DNA from: JBOGWY01 sp050694015
GTDB taxonomy: Bacteria > Actinomycetota > CADDZG01 > WHSQ01
Length of the DNA stretch: 18,518 nt
NCBI GenBank assembly: GCA_050694015.1
Contig: JBOGWY010000340.1
Coordinates: 1 to 18,518, forward strand
Reading direction: 5' to 3'
Positions 11,363 to 17,762 of this stretch are shown here, one piece after another. Each line of letters opens with the position of its first letter. Positions within the stretch are counted from its first letter, which is position 1. Position numbers and translations under genes: made by a program. The notes beneath the pieces were generated by a model. That model was not told the DNA's origin, did no database searches, and worked only from the letters and a program-made list of their open reading frames with translations.

Positions 11363-12709
11363 ATGTTCGACACCCTGACCACCCGACTGGACGACATCTT
11401 CACGCGCCTGCGGTCGCGCGGCCGTCTGACCGAGAAACAGGTCGACGAGGTCCTGCGCGAGATCCGCCTCGCGCTGCTCGAGGCCGACGTCTCCTTGAAG
11501 GTCGTCAAAGCGTTCGTCGCCGACGTGCGGGAGCGCGCCGAGGGGGCCGAGATCCACAAGAGCCTCACGCCGGCGCAGCAGGTGATCAAACTGGTCCATG
11601 CGGCGCTGATCGACGTGCTGGGTCACGAGGCGGTCGGCCTCGAACCGTCTCCCATGCCGCCGCGCGTGATCCTGATCGCGGGTCTGCAGGGTTCGGGTAA
11701 GACGACCGCGGCAGCCAAGCTGGCCAACCTTCTAAAGAAGCAAGGTCGAAGGCCCGTGCTCGCGGCGGCAGACCTCCGGCGCCCTGCCGCGATCCGGCAG
11801 CTCCAGGTCCTCGGCGAGCAGGTCGGCGTTCCGGTGCACGCCGAGACCGAGACGCAGGACGCACCGGGCGTCGCAACGCGCGCCCTCGAGTACGCGCGAC
11901 GCGAGAGCTTCACCGATCTCATCGTCGACACCGCCGGCAGGATGCATGTCGACGGCGAGCTTATGGCCGAGCTGAGCAATGTCGCGAAGGCGATCTCTCC
12001 GACGGAGATCCTGCTCGTAGGCGACGCGATGACCGGTCAGGACGCGGTCAATGTCGCCGAAGCGTTCCTTGCCGAGGTCGAGCTCACCGGCGTGATCCTC
12101 ACCAAACTCGACGGTGACGCGCGCGGCGGTGCCGCCCTCTCGATGGCGTACGTGACGGGCCGCCCGATCAAGTTCGCCGGTATCGGCGAGAAGATCGCGG
12201 ACCTCGAGACGTTCCATCCCGATCGCATGGCCGACCGCATCCTCGGCATGGGCGACGTCATGACGCTGATCGAGAAGGCCGAAGGAGCCTTCGACGAAGC
12301 CGAAGCCAAGAAGATGGAGGAGAAACTCCGCAAGGCGGAGTTCACCTTCGAGGATTTCCTGTCGCAGATGCAGGCGCTCAAGAAGATGGGCCCGATCTCA
12401 TCGGTGCTCGGGATGATGCCGGGGATGTCCAAGCTGCCGATCGGGGAGGCCGACATCGACGCGCAGCTGCCGAAGGTCGAAGCGATCATCCGCTCGATGA
12501 CGGCGGAGGAGCGCAACGACCCGAGCGTTATCAAGTCGAGCCGCCGCACCCGCATCGCCCGCGGCTCCGGCACGACGATCCAGGACGTGAACCAGCTCGT
12601 GAAACAGTTCGATCAGGTGAAAAAGATGATGAAGCAACTCACCGGGGGCAAAGGCAAGATGCCCCGGCTCCCGGGAGGCATGAAGCTCCCCCCGGGCATG
12701 GGCCCGTAG
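11363..12709 (+). CDS. ffh: signal recognition particle protein Ffh (SRP54)
   Basis: Ffh binds signal sequences emerging from the ribosome and, with 4.5S/SRP RNA, hands the complex to FtsY at the membrane. All parts are present in 448 residues: helical N domain (1-95), P-loop GLQGSGKT at 107-114, AADLRRPAAIRQL at 135-147, DTAGR at 189-193, TKLDGDARGGAAL at 247-259, GIGEKIADLETFHPDR at 273-288, and an M domain from about 300 with the methionine-rich finger loop (MGPISSVLGMMPGMSK) and the SRP-RNA-binding SRRTRIARGSG at 393-403. The C-terminal tail is Gly/Met/Pro-rich. Its partner ftsY lies 2 kb upstream. The start is fixed by the family N-terminus MFDTLTTRL and the adjacent -10 element. Confidence 0.97.
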   Translation: MFDTLTTRLDDIFTRLRSRGRLTEKQVDEVLREIRLALLEADVSLKVVKAFVADVRERAEGAEIHKSLTPAQQVIKLVHAALIDVLGHEAVGLEPSPMPPRVILIAGLQGSGKTTAAAKLANLLKKQGRRPVLAAADLRRPAAIRQLQVLGEQVGVPVHAETETQDAPGVATRALEYARRESFTDLIVDTAGRMHVDGELMAELSNVAKAISPTEILLVGDAMTGQDAVNVAEAFLAEVELTGVILTKLDGDARGGAALSMAYVTGRPIKFAGIGEKIADLETFHPDRMADRILGMGDVMTLIEKAEGAFDEAEAKKMEEKLRKAEFTFEDFLSQMQALKKMGPISSVLGMMPGMSKLPIGEADIDAQLPKVEAIIRSMTAEERNDPSVIKSSRRTRIARGSGTTIQDVNQLVKQFDQVKKMMKQLTGGKGKMPRLPGGMKLPPGMGP

Positions 12710-12719
12710 CTATTTCTCC

Positions 12720-12728
12720 TGGTAGCAT
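12720..12728 (+). promoter_or_regulatory. extended -10 promoter for rpsP
   Basis: TGG plus TAGCAT forms an extended -10, 11 bases after the ffh stop. The predicted transcript start near 12735 leaves a leader of about 30 bases carrying AGGAG at 12756-12760 before ATG 12765. The same TGGTA core precedes the yceD-rpmF transcript. Confidence 0.5.
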
Positions 12729-12764
12729 GCTCTTTTCCCCCAGAAACACATACCTAGGAGAGTC

Positions 12765-13241
12765 ATGGTCAAGATCAGGTTGATGCGCGTCGGCAAGAAG
12801 AAGCAGCCGTCGTTCCGTGTGGTGGTTGCCGATTCCCGTAGCCCTCGCGACGGCCGGATCATCGAGGCGATCGGCCACTATCAGCCGCGCCAGGAGCCCT
12901 CGGTCGTGAACATCGACAACGAGCGGGCCCTCTACTGGCTCCAGCGGGGTGCCCAGCCGAGTGACTCCGTTCGGCACCTCCTCCGCATCTCCGGCGCGTG
13001 GTCGGACTTCACCGGTGAGGCCCCCCCAACCCCCAAGACGCCCTCCGCGACCGCGGCGACCGCGGCGAAGAAGCCGGCCGACACCGCGGCGGGGCGCAAG
13101 AAGGCCACCCCGGCCGCGTCGGTCACCGAGGCCGATCCCGTCGCTACCGAGGAGACCGAAGAGGGTTCTGCTCCCGCCGAGGTCCCCGAAGCGGTCGAGC
13201 AGGAAGCTGCGGCCCCCGACGCCGACACCGACACGGAGTAG
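12765..13241 (+). CDS. rpsP: 30S ribosomal protein S16 with long C-terminal extension
   Basis: S16 is an early-binding 30S assembly protein. Residues 1-86 are the canonical domain: MVKIRLMRVGKKKQPSFRVV, then VADSRSPRDGR-IIE-IGHYQP and LQRGAQPSDSVRHLL. The protein is 158 residues, against 80-90 for the core, with a tail of about 72 residues after GAWSDFTG. The tail is low-complexity: first Ala/Pro/Lys-rich, then strongly acidic (TEETEEGSAPAEVPEAVEQE). Many actinobacterial S16 proteins carry an extended tail of this kind; its role is unknown to me. AGGAG at 12756-12760 is 4 bases upstream of the ATG. khpA follows after 3 bases, then rimM and trmD, the standard S16 operon order. Confidence 0.96.
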   Translation: MVKIRLMRVGKKKQPSFRVVVADSRSPRDGRIIEAIGHYQPRQEPSVVNIDNERALYWLQRGAQPSDSVRHLLRISGAWSDFTGEAPPTPKTPSATAATAAKKPADTAAGRKKATPAASVTEADPVATEETEEGSAPAEVPEAVEQEAAAPDADTDTE

Positions 13242-13244
13242 GCG

Positions 13245-13481
13245 ATGGGTCGCGAGCTCCTCGACTACCTCGCTCCATGGCTTCTCGATCATCCGGAGGA
13301 GATGGAGGTCACGGAGGTCGAGGGCGATCGCGGCGCGACGATCCTCGAGGTCAAGGTGAACCCCGAGGACATGGGCAAGATCATCGGCAAGCGCGGCCGC
13401 ATCATCCGATCGATCAGAACGCTCGCCCGTGCGGGACAACGCGAGGGCGGCGGCCCCGTCATGGTCGAGGTGGTGGACTGA
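13245..13481 (+). CDS. khpA: KH-domain RNA-binding protein KhpA
   Basis: A 78-residue single KH-domain protein; KhpA partners with KhpB (Jag/EloR) in RNA binding that affects cell division and envelope growth in Gram-positive bacteria. The KH core GKIIGKRGRIIRSIRTLARA (44-63) shows the GxxG loop as GKRG, and the protein ends with the expected beta strand PVMVEVVD. It starts 3 bases after the rpsP stop and is always found between rpsP and rimM in this neighbourhood. Its length and start (MGRELLDYLAPWLLDHPEE) match the family. It has no strong Shine-Dalgarno sequence, so it probably depends on translation of rpsP. Confidence 0.93.
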   Translation: MGRELLDYLAPWLLDHPEEMEVTEVEGDRGATILEVKVNPEDMGKIIGKRGRIIRSIRTLARAGQREGGGPVMVEVVD

Positions 13482-13483
13482 CG

Positions 13484-13499
13484 TCCGGCATCCGCCGGA
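13484..13499 (+). repeat. hairpin between khpA and rimM
   Basis: TCCGGC (13484-13489) and GCCGGA (13494-13499) form a perfect 6-bp stem with a 4-base loop, 3 bases after the khpA stop and 21 bases before the rimM ATG. It may tune expression or protect message ends inside the operon; it has no terminator tail. Confidence 0.45.
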
Positions 13500-13520
13500 T
13501 GAACGCTTCCAGAGGCTCGA

Positions 13521-14024
13521 ATGGTTGACGAGCGCGACGGCTCCCTCATCGTCGGCGAGATCGGCAAGCCTCACGGGATCGCCGGCGACGTCTACGTCGT
13601 GCGCATCTCCGACGACCCTCATCGCTACGACCCCGGCGCCCGGCTCCTCCACGCCGACGGCAGCACGTTGGTGGTCGAGCGGGCCCGCACGCATCGAGAT
13701 CGGTTCCTCGTCAAGTTCGAAGGCATCGACTCGCGCGAGGACGCCGAGCGCATCCGCGGCACCCTCTATGTCGACGCGACGGCGGCACGTGAGCTCGACG
13801 ACGACGAGTTCTGGGGCCGCGATGTGATCGGCAGCGAGGTCTTCGTCGGCGGCGAGCGCGTGGGCGAGGTCACGGCCCTCATCCCCGGCGCCGCCCAAGA
13901 TCTGCTCGAGGTCGATACGCCGCGGGGGTCGCGACTGGTGCCCTTCGTCAAGGAGATCGTGGTCGAGGTCGACCCCACCCAACGTCGGGTCACGATCGAC
14001 CCTCCAGAGGGGTTGCTCGACTGA
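13521..14024 (+). CDS. rimM: 16S rRNA processing protein RimM
   Basis: RimM binds S19 and assists maturation of the 30S head. The 167-residue protein has the N-terminal RimM domain (VGEIGKPHGIAGDVYV at 11-26, then VKFEGIDSREDAERIRGTLYVD at about 64-85) and a C-terminal PRC-barrel domain with FWGRDVIGSEV at about 97-107, AQDLLEV at about 124-130, and VPFVKEIVVEVD at about 139-150. AGAGG at 13511-13515 lies 5 bases before the ATG. The stop TGA overlaps the trmD ATG by one base, so translation is coupled. It is in the standard rpsP-khpA-rimM-trmD order. Confidence 0.95.
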   Translation: MVDERDGSLIVGEIGKPHGIAGDVYVVRISDDPHRYDPGARLLHADGSTLVVERARTHRDRFLVKFEGIDSREDAERIRGTLYVDATAARELDDDEFWGRDVIGSEVFVGGERVGEVTALIPGAAQDLLEVDTPRGSRLVPFVKEIVVEVDPTQRRVTIDPPEGLLD

Positions 14025-14692
14025 TGCAGATTGACGTCGTCACGATCTTTCCGGAGTTGTTCGAAGTGCCGCTGCGCACAAGTTTGCTCGGCAAGTCGGT
14101 GGCGAGCGGGACGCTGACGGTCACGCTCCACGATCTCAGAGAGAAGGGACTCGGCAAGCACCGCAGCGTCGACGACGAGCCCTACGGCGGCGGCGCCGGC
14201 ATGGTGATGCGACCGGAACCGATATTCGCGACCGTCGAACCTCTCCGTAGCGGGCGCTCGCGCGTCGTGCTGCTGTCGCCGCGCGGCACGCGCCTCGATC
14301 AGAACGTCGTCGCGCGCCTGTCGAAACTCGAGCATCTCGTTCTGATCTGCGGGCGCTACGAAGGGGTCGACGAACGCGTCGCCGAGCATCTCGCCGATGA
14401 GGAGATCTCGATCGGGGATTTCGTGCTCGCCGGAGGCGAGGTCGCGGCCCTCGTCGTGATCGAGGCCGTGTCGCGGCTTTTGCCGGGAACGCTCGGCAAC
14501 GAAGCTTCGCTGACGACCGAGTCGCACAACGCCGGGCTGCTCGAGCATCCCCACTACACGCGCCCGTCCGACTTCCGGGGGTGGAAGGTGCCCGATGTCT
14601 TGGTATCGGGCAATCATGCCGAGGTGGATCGATGGCGTCGCGAGCAAGCGGAGAGGCTCACCCGGGAGCGGCGACCGGACCTCCTTACGTAA
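14024..14692 (+). CDS. trmD: tRNA (guanine37-N1)-methyltransferase TrmD
   Basis: TrmD makes m1G37 next to the anticodon and so prevents frameshifting; it is an essential SPOUT-family dimer. Visible motifs are MQIDVVTIFPELF at the N-terminus, DEPYGGGAGM at 51-60, the trefoil-knot segments LLSPRGTRLDQ (83-93), ICGRYEGVDERV (108-119) and ISIGDFVLAGGE (128-139), and EHPHYTRP at 174-181. Just ahead of this, TESHNAGLL places Glu166 roughly where E. coli-type enzymes have the catalytic Asp of E-D-S-F; I align this by eye only. A typical C-terminal helical domain follows. Length (222) is slightly short. The stop TAA lies inside a perfect 12-base palindrome, CCTTACGTAAGG (14683-14694). The usual next gene, rplS, is not present. 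Confidence 0.95.
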   Translation: MQIDVVTIFPELFEVPLRTSLLGKSVASGTLTVTLHDLREKGLGKHRSVDDEPYGGGAGMVMRPEPIFATVEPLRSGRSRVVLLSPRGTRLDQNVVARLSKLEHLVLICGRYEGVDERVAEHLADEEISIGDFVLAGGEVAALVVIEAVSRLLPGTLGNEASLTTESHNAGLLEHPHYTRPSDFRGWKVPDVLVSGNHAEVDRWRREQAERLTRERRPDLLT

Positions 14693-14737
14693 GGCCATCC
14701 ACAGGGCGTAAAAAGGCCACGCATTAGCTCAAACCCC

Positions 14738-14819
14738 CTAGCTATCCCGACGGCGCCCCAATAACTTGCTCCAGGGGAGTTGAGTCGTGTCGTCGTCTCT
14801 AAGAAGGAGGGATAGCTGG
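14738..14819 (+). promoter_or_regulatory. possible 11-bp stem masking the start site of the secreted-protein gene
   Basis: CTAGCTATCCC (14738-14748) can pair with GGGATAGCTGG (14809-14819), ten Watson-Crick pairs and one T-G wobble. The downstream strand covers the last two bases of the Shine-Dalgarno sequence AAGGAGG (14804-14810), the spacer and the first base of the GTG start. A 60-base loop lies between. It would act only if the transcript starts upstream of 14738. Confidence 0.4.
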
Positions 14820-15394
14820 TGCTAGATCAGTTCGAAACGAGCCGTCGCGAGAAGCGTCAGGCATTCATGTTGGCCGTCGCCCTGGCGACCGTGATGATGA
14901 TCATCGCGGCCCCCGTGGTCGAGGCAGCCGTAACCCGGATCAGGGGGACCGTTACCGCGAAGATCAAGGACAGTGCGGGTGGCACCATCGATGCCGACCA
15001 GGTTCTGGGTGGGGCCGGGCAGAGCGCGTTGAGCGCGGGCGCTCTCGACGTCAGGACCCACGCCGGTGGTGGCGGTCTCGTTACCAACGGAGACTGCGAC
15101 GGAGACGAGACCGACGGCCGCTCGAGCGTCAAGGAGGTCCAGGCGAGCCCGGACACGATCATCACCGCGCTGATCCTGGCGGGTGACGGTGTAACTCTGG
15201 GCGTCAGCGCGCCGGGCCTCGAGGCGGTCACCGGCGCCGGCCCCGTCATCGAGCTGGAGACGACCGTCACGAACCCGACGGTAACGCTGGCGCTCGGCAA
15301 CGGCCTACAGGTGCTTCCCGTAAAGCTGCGCTTCGAGTGCACGGGTGGCGAGGGGAACTGGGCACTGCTCGGACAACTCGACCCGACTCCGTAA
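14819..15394 (+). CDS. unrecognised secreted protein
   Basis: I do not recognise this 191-residue protein. It has a Sec-type signal: a charged N-terminus (MLDQFETSRREKRQ), a hydrophobic core at about 15-32 (AFMLAVALATVMMIIAAP) and a likely cleavage at VEA-A near residue 36. The mature part of about 155 residues is rich in Gly, Ala, Thr and Val, looks beta-stranded, and has two cysteines (Cys93 and Cys174) that could form one disulfide. Cys93 sits in an acidic patch, NGDCDGDETDG, which looks capable of binding a cation. The GTG start is well supported by AAGGAGG at 14804-14810, 8 bases upstream. It stands alone, with 126 bases before it and a strong terminator after it, in the place where rplS usually follows trmD. 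A surface or envelope role is inferred only from the signal. Confidence 0.75.
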   Translation: MLDQFETSRREKRQAFMLAVALATVMMIIAAPVVEAAVTRIRGTVTAKIKDSAGGTIDADQVLGGAGQSALSAGALDVRTHAGGGGLVTNGDCDGDETDGRSSVKEVQASPDTIITALILAGDGVTLGVSAPGLEAVTGAGPVIELETTVTNPTVTLALGNGLQVLPVKLRFECTGGEGNWALLGQLDPTP

Positions 15395-15412
15395 ACGAAG
15401 ATTGATTCGGCA

Positions 15413-15441
15413 AAAAGGGCGCCCCGAGGGGGCGCCCTTTT
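15413..15441. terminator. strong bidirectional intrinsic terminator
   Basis: AAAAGGGCGCCCC (15413-15425), loop GAG, then GGGGCGCCCTTTT (15429-15441): a perfect 13-bp stem with a T-run on each strand. It begins 18 bases after the stop of the secreted-protein gene and separates it from the Mce operon. Confidence 0.92.
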
Positions 15442-15513
15442 CGCGTCCCCTACGTATGACTGCGTATGGACCCTCTCGGGCCGCCCCCAGAGGATTTGGA
15501 AACGCGGGCAATT

Positions 15514-15529
15514 CCGGCATTTCTGCCGG
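15514..15529. repeat. inverted repeat upstream of the first Mce gene
   Basis: CCGGCA (15514-15519) and TGCCGG (15524-15529) are exact inverted halves around TTTC, 26 bases before the GTG at 15556. TTGGAA at 15496-15501 is a possible -35, but I find no convincing -10. The site may be an operator in the Mce promoter region; the same half-sites occur before ftsY. Confidence 0.4.
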
Positions 15530-15555
15530 TCTAGATCGGAGGCGTTCGGGGCTGG

Positions 15556-16770
15556 GTGAGCGGCACTAGGAATCTCCCAAAGCACTTGAGGGTGCGGTAC
15601 GCGGTCCTGGGCGGACTGGCGCTCGCGCTCTTCTTCGGCGCGGTCGGCGCCACCTGGATCTTCCTCAAGGGCGGCTTCCACGGCGGCGTCGCAGTCGACG
15701 CGGTGTTCTCGAGCCGCGGCGTCGGTCAGCAGCTCCCGTTGAACGGCGACGTGAAGGTGCGCGGAGTACTGGTCGGGCGCATCGACGACGTCGAGCTCAC
15801 CGACGATGGCAACGCGGTCGTGCACATGGTCCTCGACGAGGGCCACGATCTCGATGCGGGGTCGGTCGCAGAGATCCGCTCCAAGACGGTGTTCGGGCAG
15901 AAGTGGGTCGAGCTGATCCAACCTCGATCGGCGACCGGCGGTGTGCTCGCCGCGGGCTCGGTGATCCCGAACGACCGCACGAACGAACCGCTCGAGCTTG
16001 AGAACGCGTTGCAGCTCGGGCACGAGTTGCTCTCCGAGATCCCGCTCGCCGACCTGTCCACCGTTCTGCGCACGCTCGCGGAGGGTTTCTCGGGCAGCGA
16101 GAGGGCCGCGCGACGTTCGATCGACCGGGGTCTCGTTGCGTTGCGCGCGGTGAATTCCCGTTCCGAGGAGTTCGATCTCAGCCTCCGGCAGCTGCGCGAG
16201 TTCTCGGCGTGGCTTAACGACGAGGACGAGACGCTGCTCGGATTCATGGCGTCTCTCGACAGCGCGAACAGGGCGCTGGTGGGGGCCGCACCCGAGTTCC
16301 AGGCCTCTCTCGATTCCGTTCCCGCGTTCCTGAACGACTTCGCCGCGTTCCAGGAACGCACCGAGAGTGACTTCGGCCGTCTCGTCGAAGACGGCGCGAC
16401 CGTGGCCGAGGTCGTCGCGGCGAAGTCCGCCAACCTCGAAGACATCGTCGTGCAGCTCGAGCCGTTCACGACCGTATGGAACTCGGGTCTCTCGCAGCCG
16501 TGCCGCGGCGCCTACGAAGAGAACCTGACCTGCTGGCAGGTGTTCCAGATGCCCGGGATCGACTCGCGCGGGCTGTTCGGGCGCGGTGTGGGACCGGCGG
16601 GTGACGAAGCCGGCGACCCGCTCAAGGTGATCGCTCCGTCGACGGAGATGACCGCGACGGAATTCCGGCGCCTGCTGCGGGAGTACGGCTCGGGCGACGT
16701 CACGCTGAACCTCGCCCGCATGCTCTACGTGTCATCACGGGACGTCGCCGAGGCGGAGCCTGCCCCATGA
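15556..16770 (+). CDS. Mce family (MlaD-domain) lipid transport protein, first of the operon
   Basis: Mce proteins form hexameric rings or tubes that carry lipids across the actinobacterial envelope, driven by YrbE permeases and an Mkl-type ATPase. This 404-residue member has a basic N-terminus, a signal-anchor helix at about 15-37 (YAVLGGLALALFFGAVGATWIF), and an MCE/MlaD domain at about 46-122 (AVFSSRGVGQQLPLNGDVKVRGVLVGRI in pieces, ending SKTVFGQKWVEL). A long helical region with LSTVLRTLAEGF and ERAARRSI-type segments comes next. A C-terminal domain has Cys316 and Cys326 (LSQPCRGAYEENLTCWQVFQ). The GTG start has GGAGG at 15538-15542, 13 bases away, which is long, so the exact start is uncertain. 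The stop overlaps the next gene as ATGA. No YrbE genes lie upstream. Confidence 0.9.
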   Translation: MSGTRNLPKHLRVRYAVLGGLALALFFGAVGATWIFLKGGFHGGVAVDAVFSSRGVGQQLPLNGDVKVRGVLVGRIDDVELTDDGNAVVHMVLDEGHDLDAGSVAEIRSKTVFGQKWVELIQPRSATGGVLAAGSVIPNDRTNEPLELENALQLGHELLSEIPLADLSTVLRTLAEGFSGSERAARRSIDRGLVALRAVNSRSEEFDLSLRQLREFSAWLNDEDETLLGFMASLDSANRALVGAAPEFQASLDSVPAFLNDFAAFQERTESDFGRLVEDGATVAEVVAAKSANLEDIVVQLEPFTTVWNSGLSQPCRGAYEENLTCWQVFQMPGIDSRGLFGRGVGPAGDEAGDPLKVIAPSTEMTATEFRRLLREYGSGDVTLNLARMLYVSSRDVAEAEPAP

Positions 16771-17762
16771 TGCAGAGCATCCGCTGGACGTCGATCAAGC
16801 TCGGCATCTTCACGCTCGTAACGTTGGTCGTGACCTACTGGCTCGCGTCGATCATCGGGAACCTCAGCCCGTTCTCGACCTCGTACACGATCGAAGCCGA
16901 GTTCTCGGATGCCACGGGCCTCCTGAACGGCGATGTCGTGAAGGCAGCCGGGGTCGACGTCGGGCGTGTCGAGAACATCAGGATCTCGAACGGCATCGCG
17001 ATCGTCACGATGGAGCTGGAAGAAGAAGCGCAGGTCCCGGCGTCGGTCGGTGCCCAGATCCGCTTCCGCAACCTGATCGGACAGCGCATGATCACGCTCG
17101 TCCCGCGCGATGGAGCGGCGAGGGAGGGATTGCTCGCCGACGGCGACAAGATCCTGCTCGCGGATACGGACCCGGCGTTCGATCTCACGGTGCTGTTCAA
17201 CGGACTGCGACCGGTGATCCGCTCGACGAGTCCCGAGGACATCAACATCGTCACGACCGCCGTGACGCAAGCTCTTAAGGGCCGCAGCGGCGATGTCGAG
17301 GCGTTCCTGGCACACGTCGCCGACATCTCGGATTCGCTGGCGTCCAAGGACCGTCAGCTCACCGAGTTGCTCGACAACGCGAACGTCCTCACGACCGATC
17401 TCGCGGGCCGCGACCAACAGCTGCGCACCACGCTGTCGTCGCTGAACGAGTTCCTCGCGGAACTCGATGCGAGCAAGGGTGAGCTGTCCGAAGCTCTTGT
17501 GACCCTCGACGTCGCGGCCACGCGCCTCAACCGGATCGTGGAGCGTAACGACGAGAACATCAGTGCCGAGGTGAAGGACCTCGCCGTGATCCTCGATGCC
17601 GTCGACGACAAACGCGGTGACCTCCGAGCCGTGTTGCGCGGGCTTCCCGAGATGCTGGTCGCGGTCGAACGCGTGAACAGCTACGGCGAGTGGGGAATGA
17701 TCTACCTCGTTCACGCGTGCAAGGACGACTTCGACACGTGCGGATCGCGGGGACAGCGATGA
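16767..17762 (+). CDS. Mce family (MlaD-domain) lipid transport protein, second of the operon
   Basis: A 331-residue Mce protein: signal-anchor helix at about 9-30 (SIKLGIFTLVTLVVTYWLASI), MCE/MlaD domain at about 40-115 (IEAEFSDATGLLNGDVVKAA, GVDVGRVENI, and IRFRNLIGQRMITLVP), then a long helical stretch (about 150-290) of the type that builds the tube, with repeats such as LTELLDNANVLTTDLAGRD. The C-terminus NSYGEWGMIYLVHACKDDFDTCG matches the common actinobacterial Mce ending with Y-G-x-W and a cysteine pair. The start overlaps the preceding stop (ATGA); a second ATG follows immediately. The stop overlaps the next start in the same way, so the three genes are translationally coupled. The cargo cannot be read from the sequence. 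Confidence 0.92.
   Translation: MMQSIRWTSIKLGIFTLVTLVVTYWLASIIGNLSPFSTSYTIEAEFSDATGLLNGDVVKAAGVDVGRVENIRISNGIAIVTMELEEEAQVPASVGAQIRFRNLIGQRMITLVPRDGAAREGLLADGDKILLADTDPAFDLTVLFNGLRPVIRSTSPEDINIVTTAVTQALKGRSGDVEAFLAHVADISDSLASKDRQLTELLDNANVLTTDLAGRDQQLRTTLSSLNEFLAELDASKGELSEALVTLDVAATRLNRIVERNDENISAEVKDLAVILDAVDDKRGDLRAVLRGLPEMLVAVERVNSYGEWGMIYLVHACKDDFDTCGSRGQR

Noticed and set aside
12639..13982. 447-codon open frame on the minus strand across the end of ffh, rpsP, khpA and most of rimM
   Set aside because: It is antisense to four clearly recognised genes. Its translation has no recognisable domain and is rich in His, Asp, Arg and Gly, as expected for the complement of high-GC coding DNA.
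15451..15471. CGTATG repeated twice near 15453 and 15462
   Set aside because: Only two short copies with no symmetry or link to a promoter; chance is the simplest explanation.
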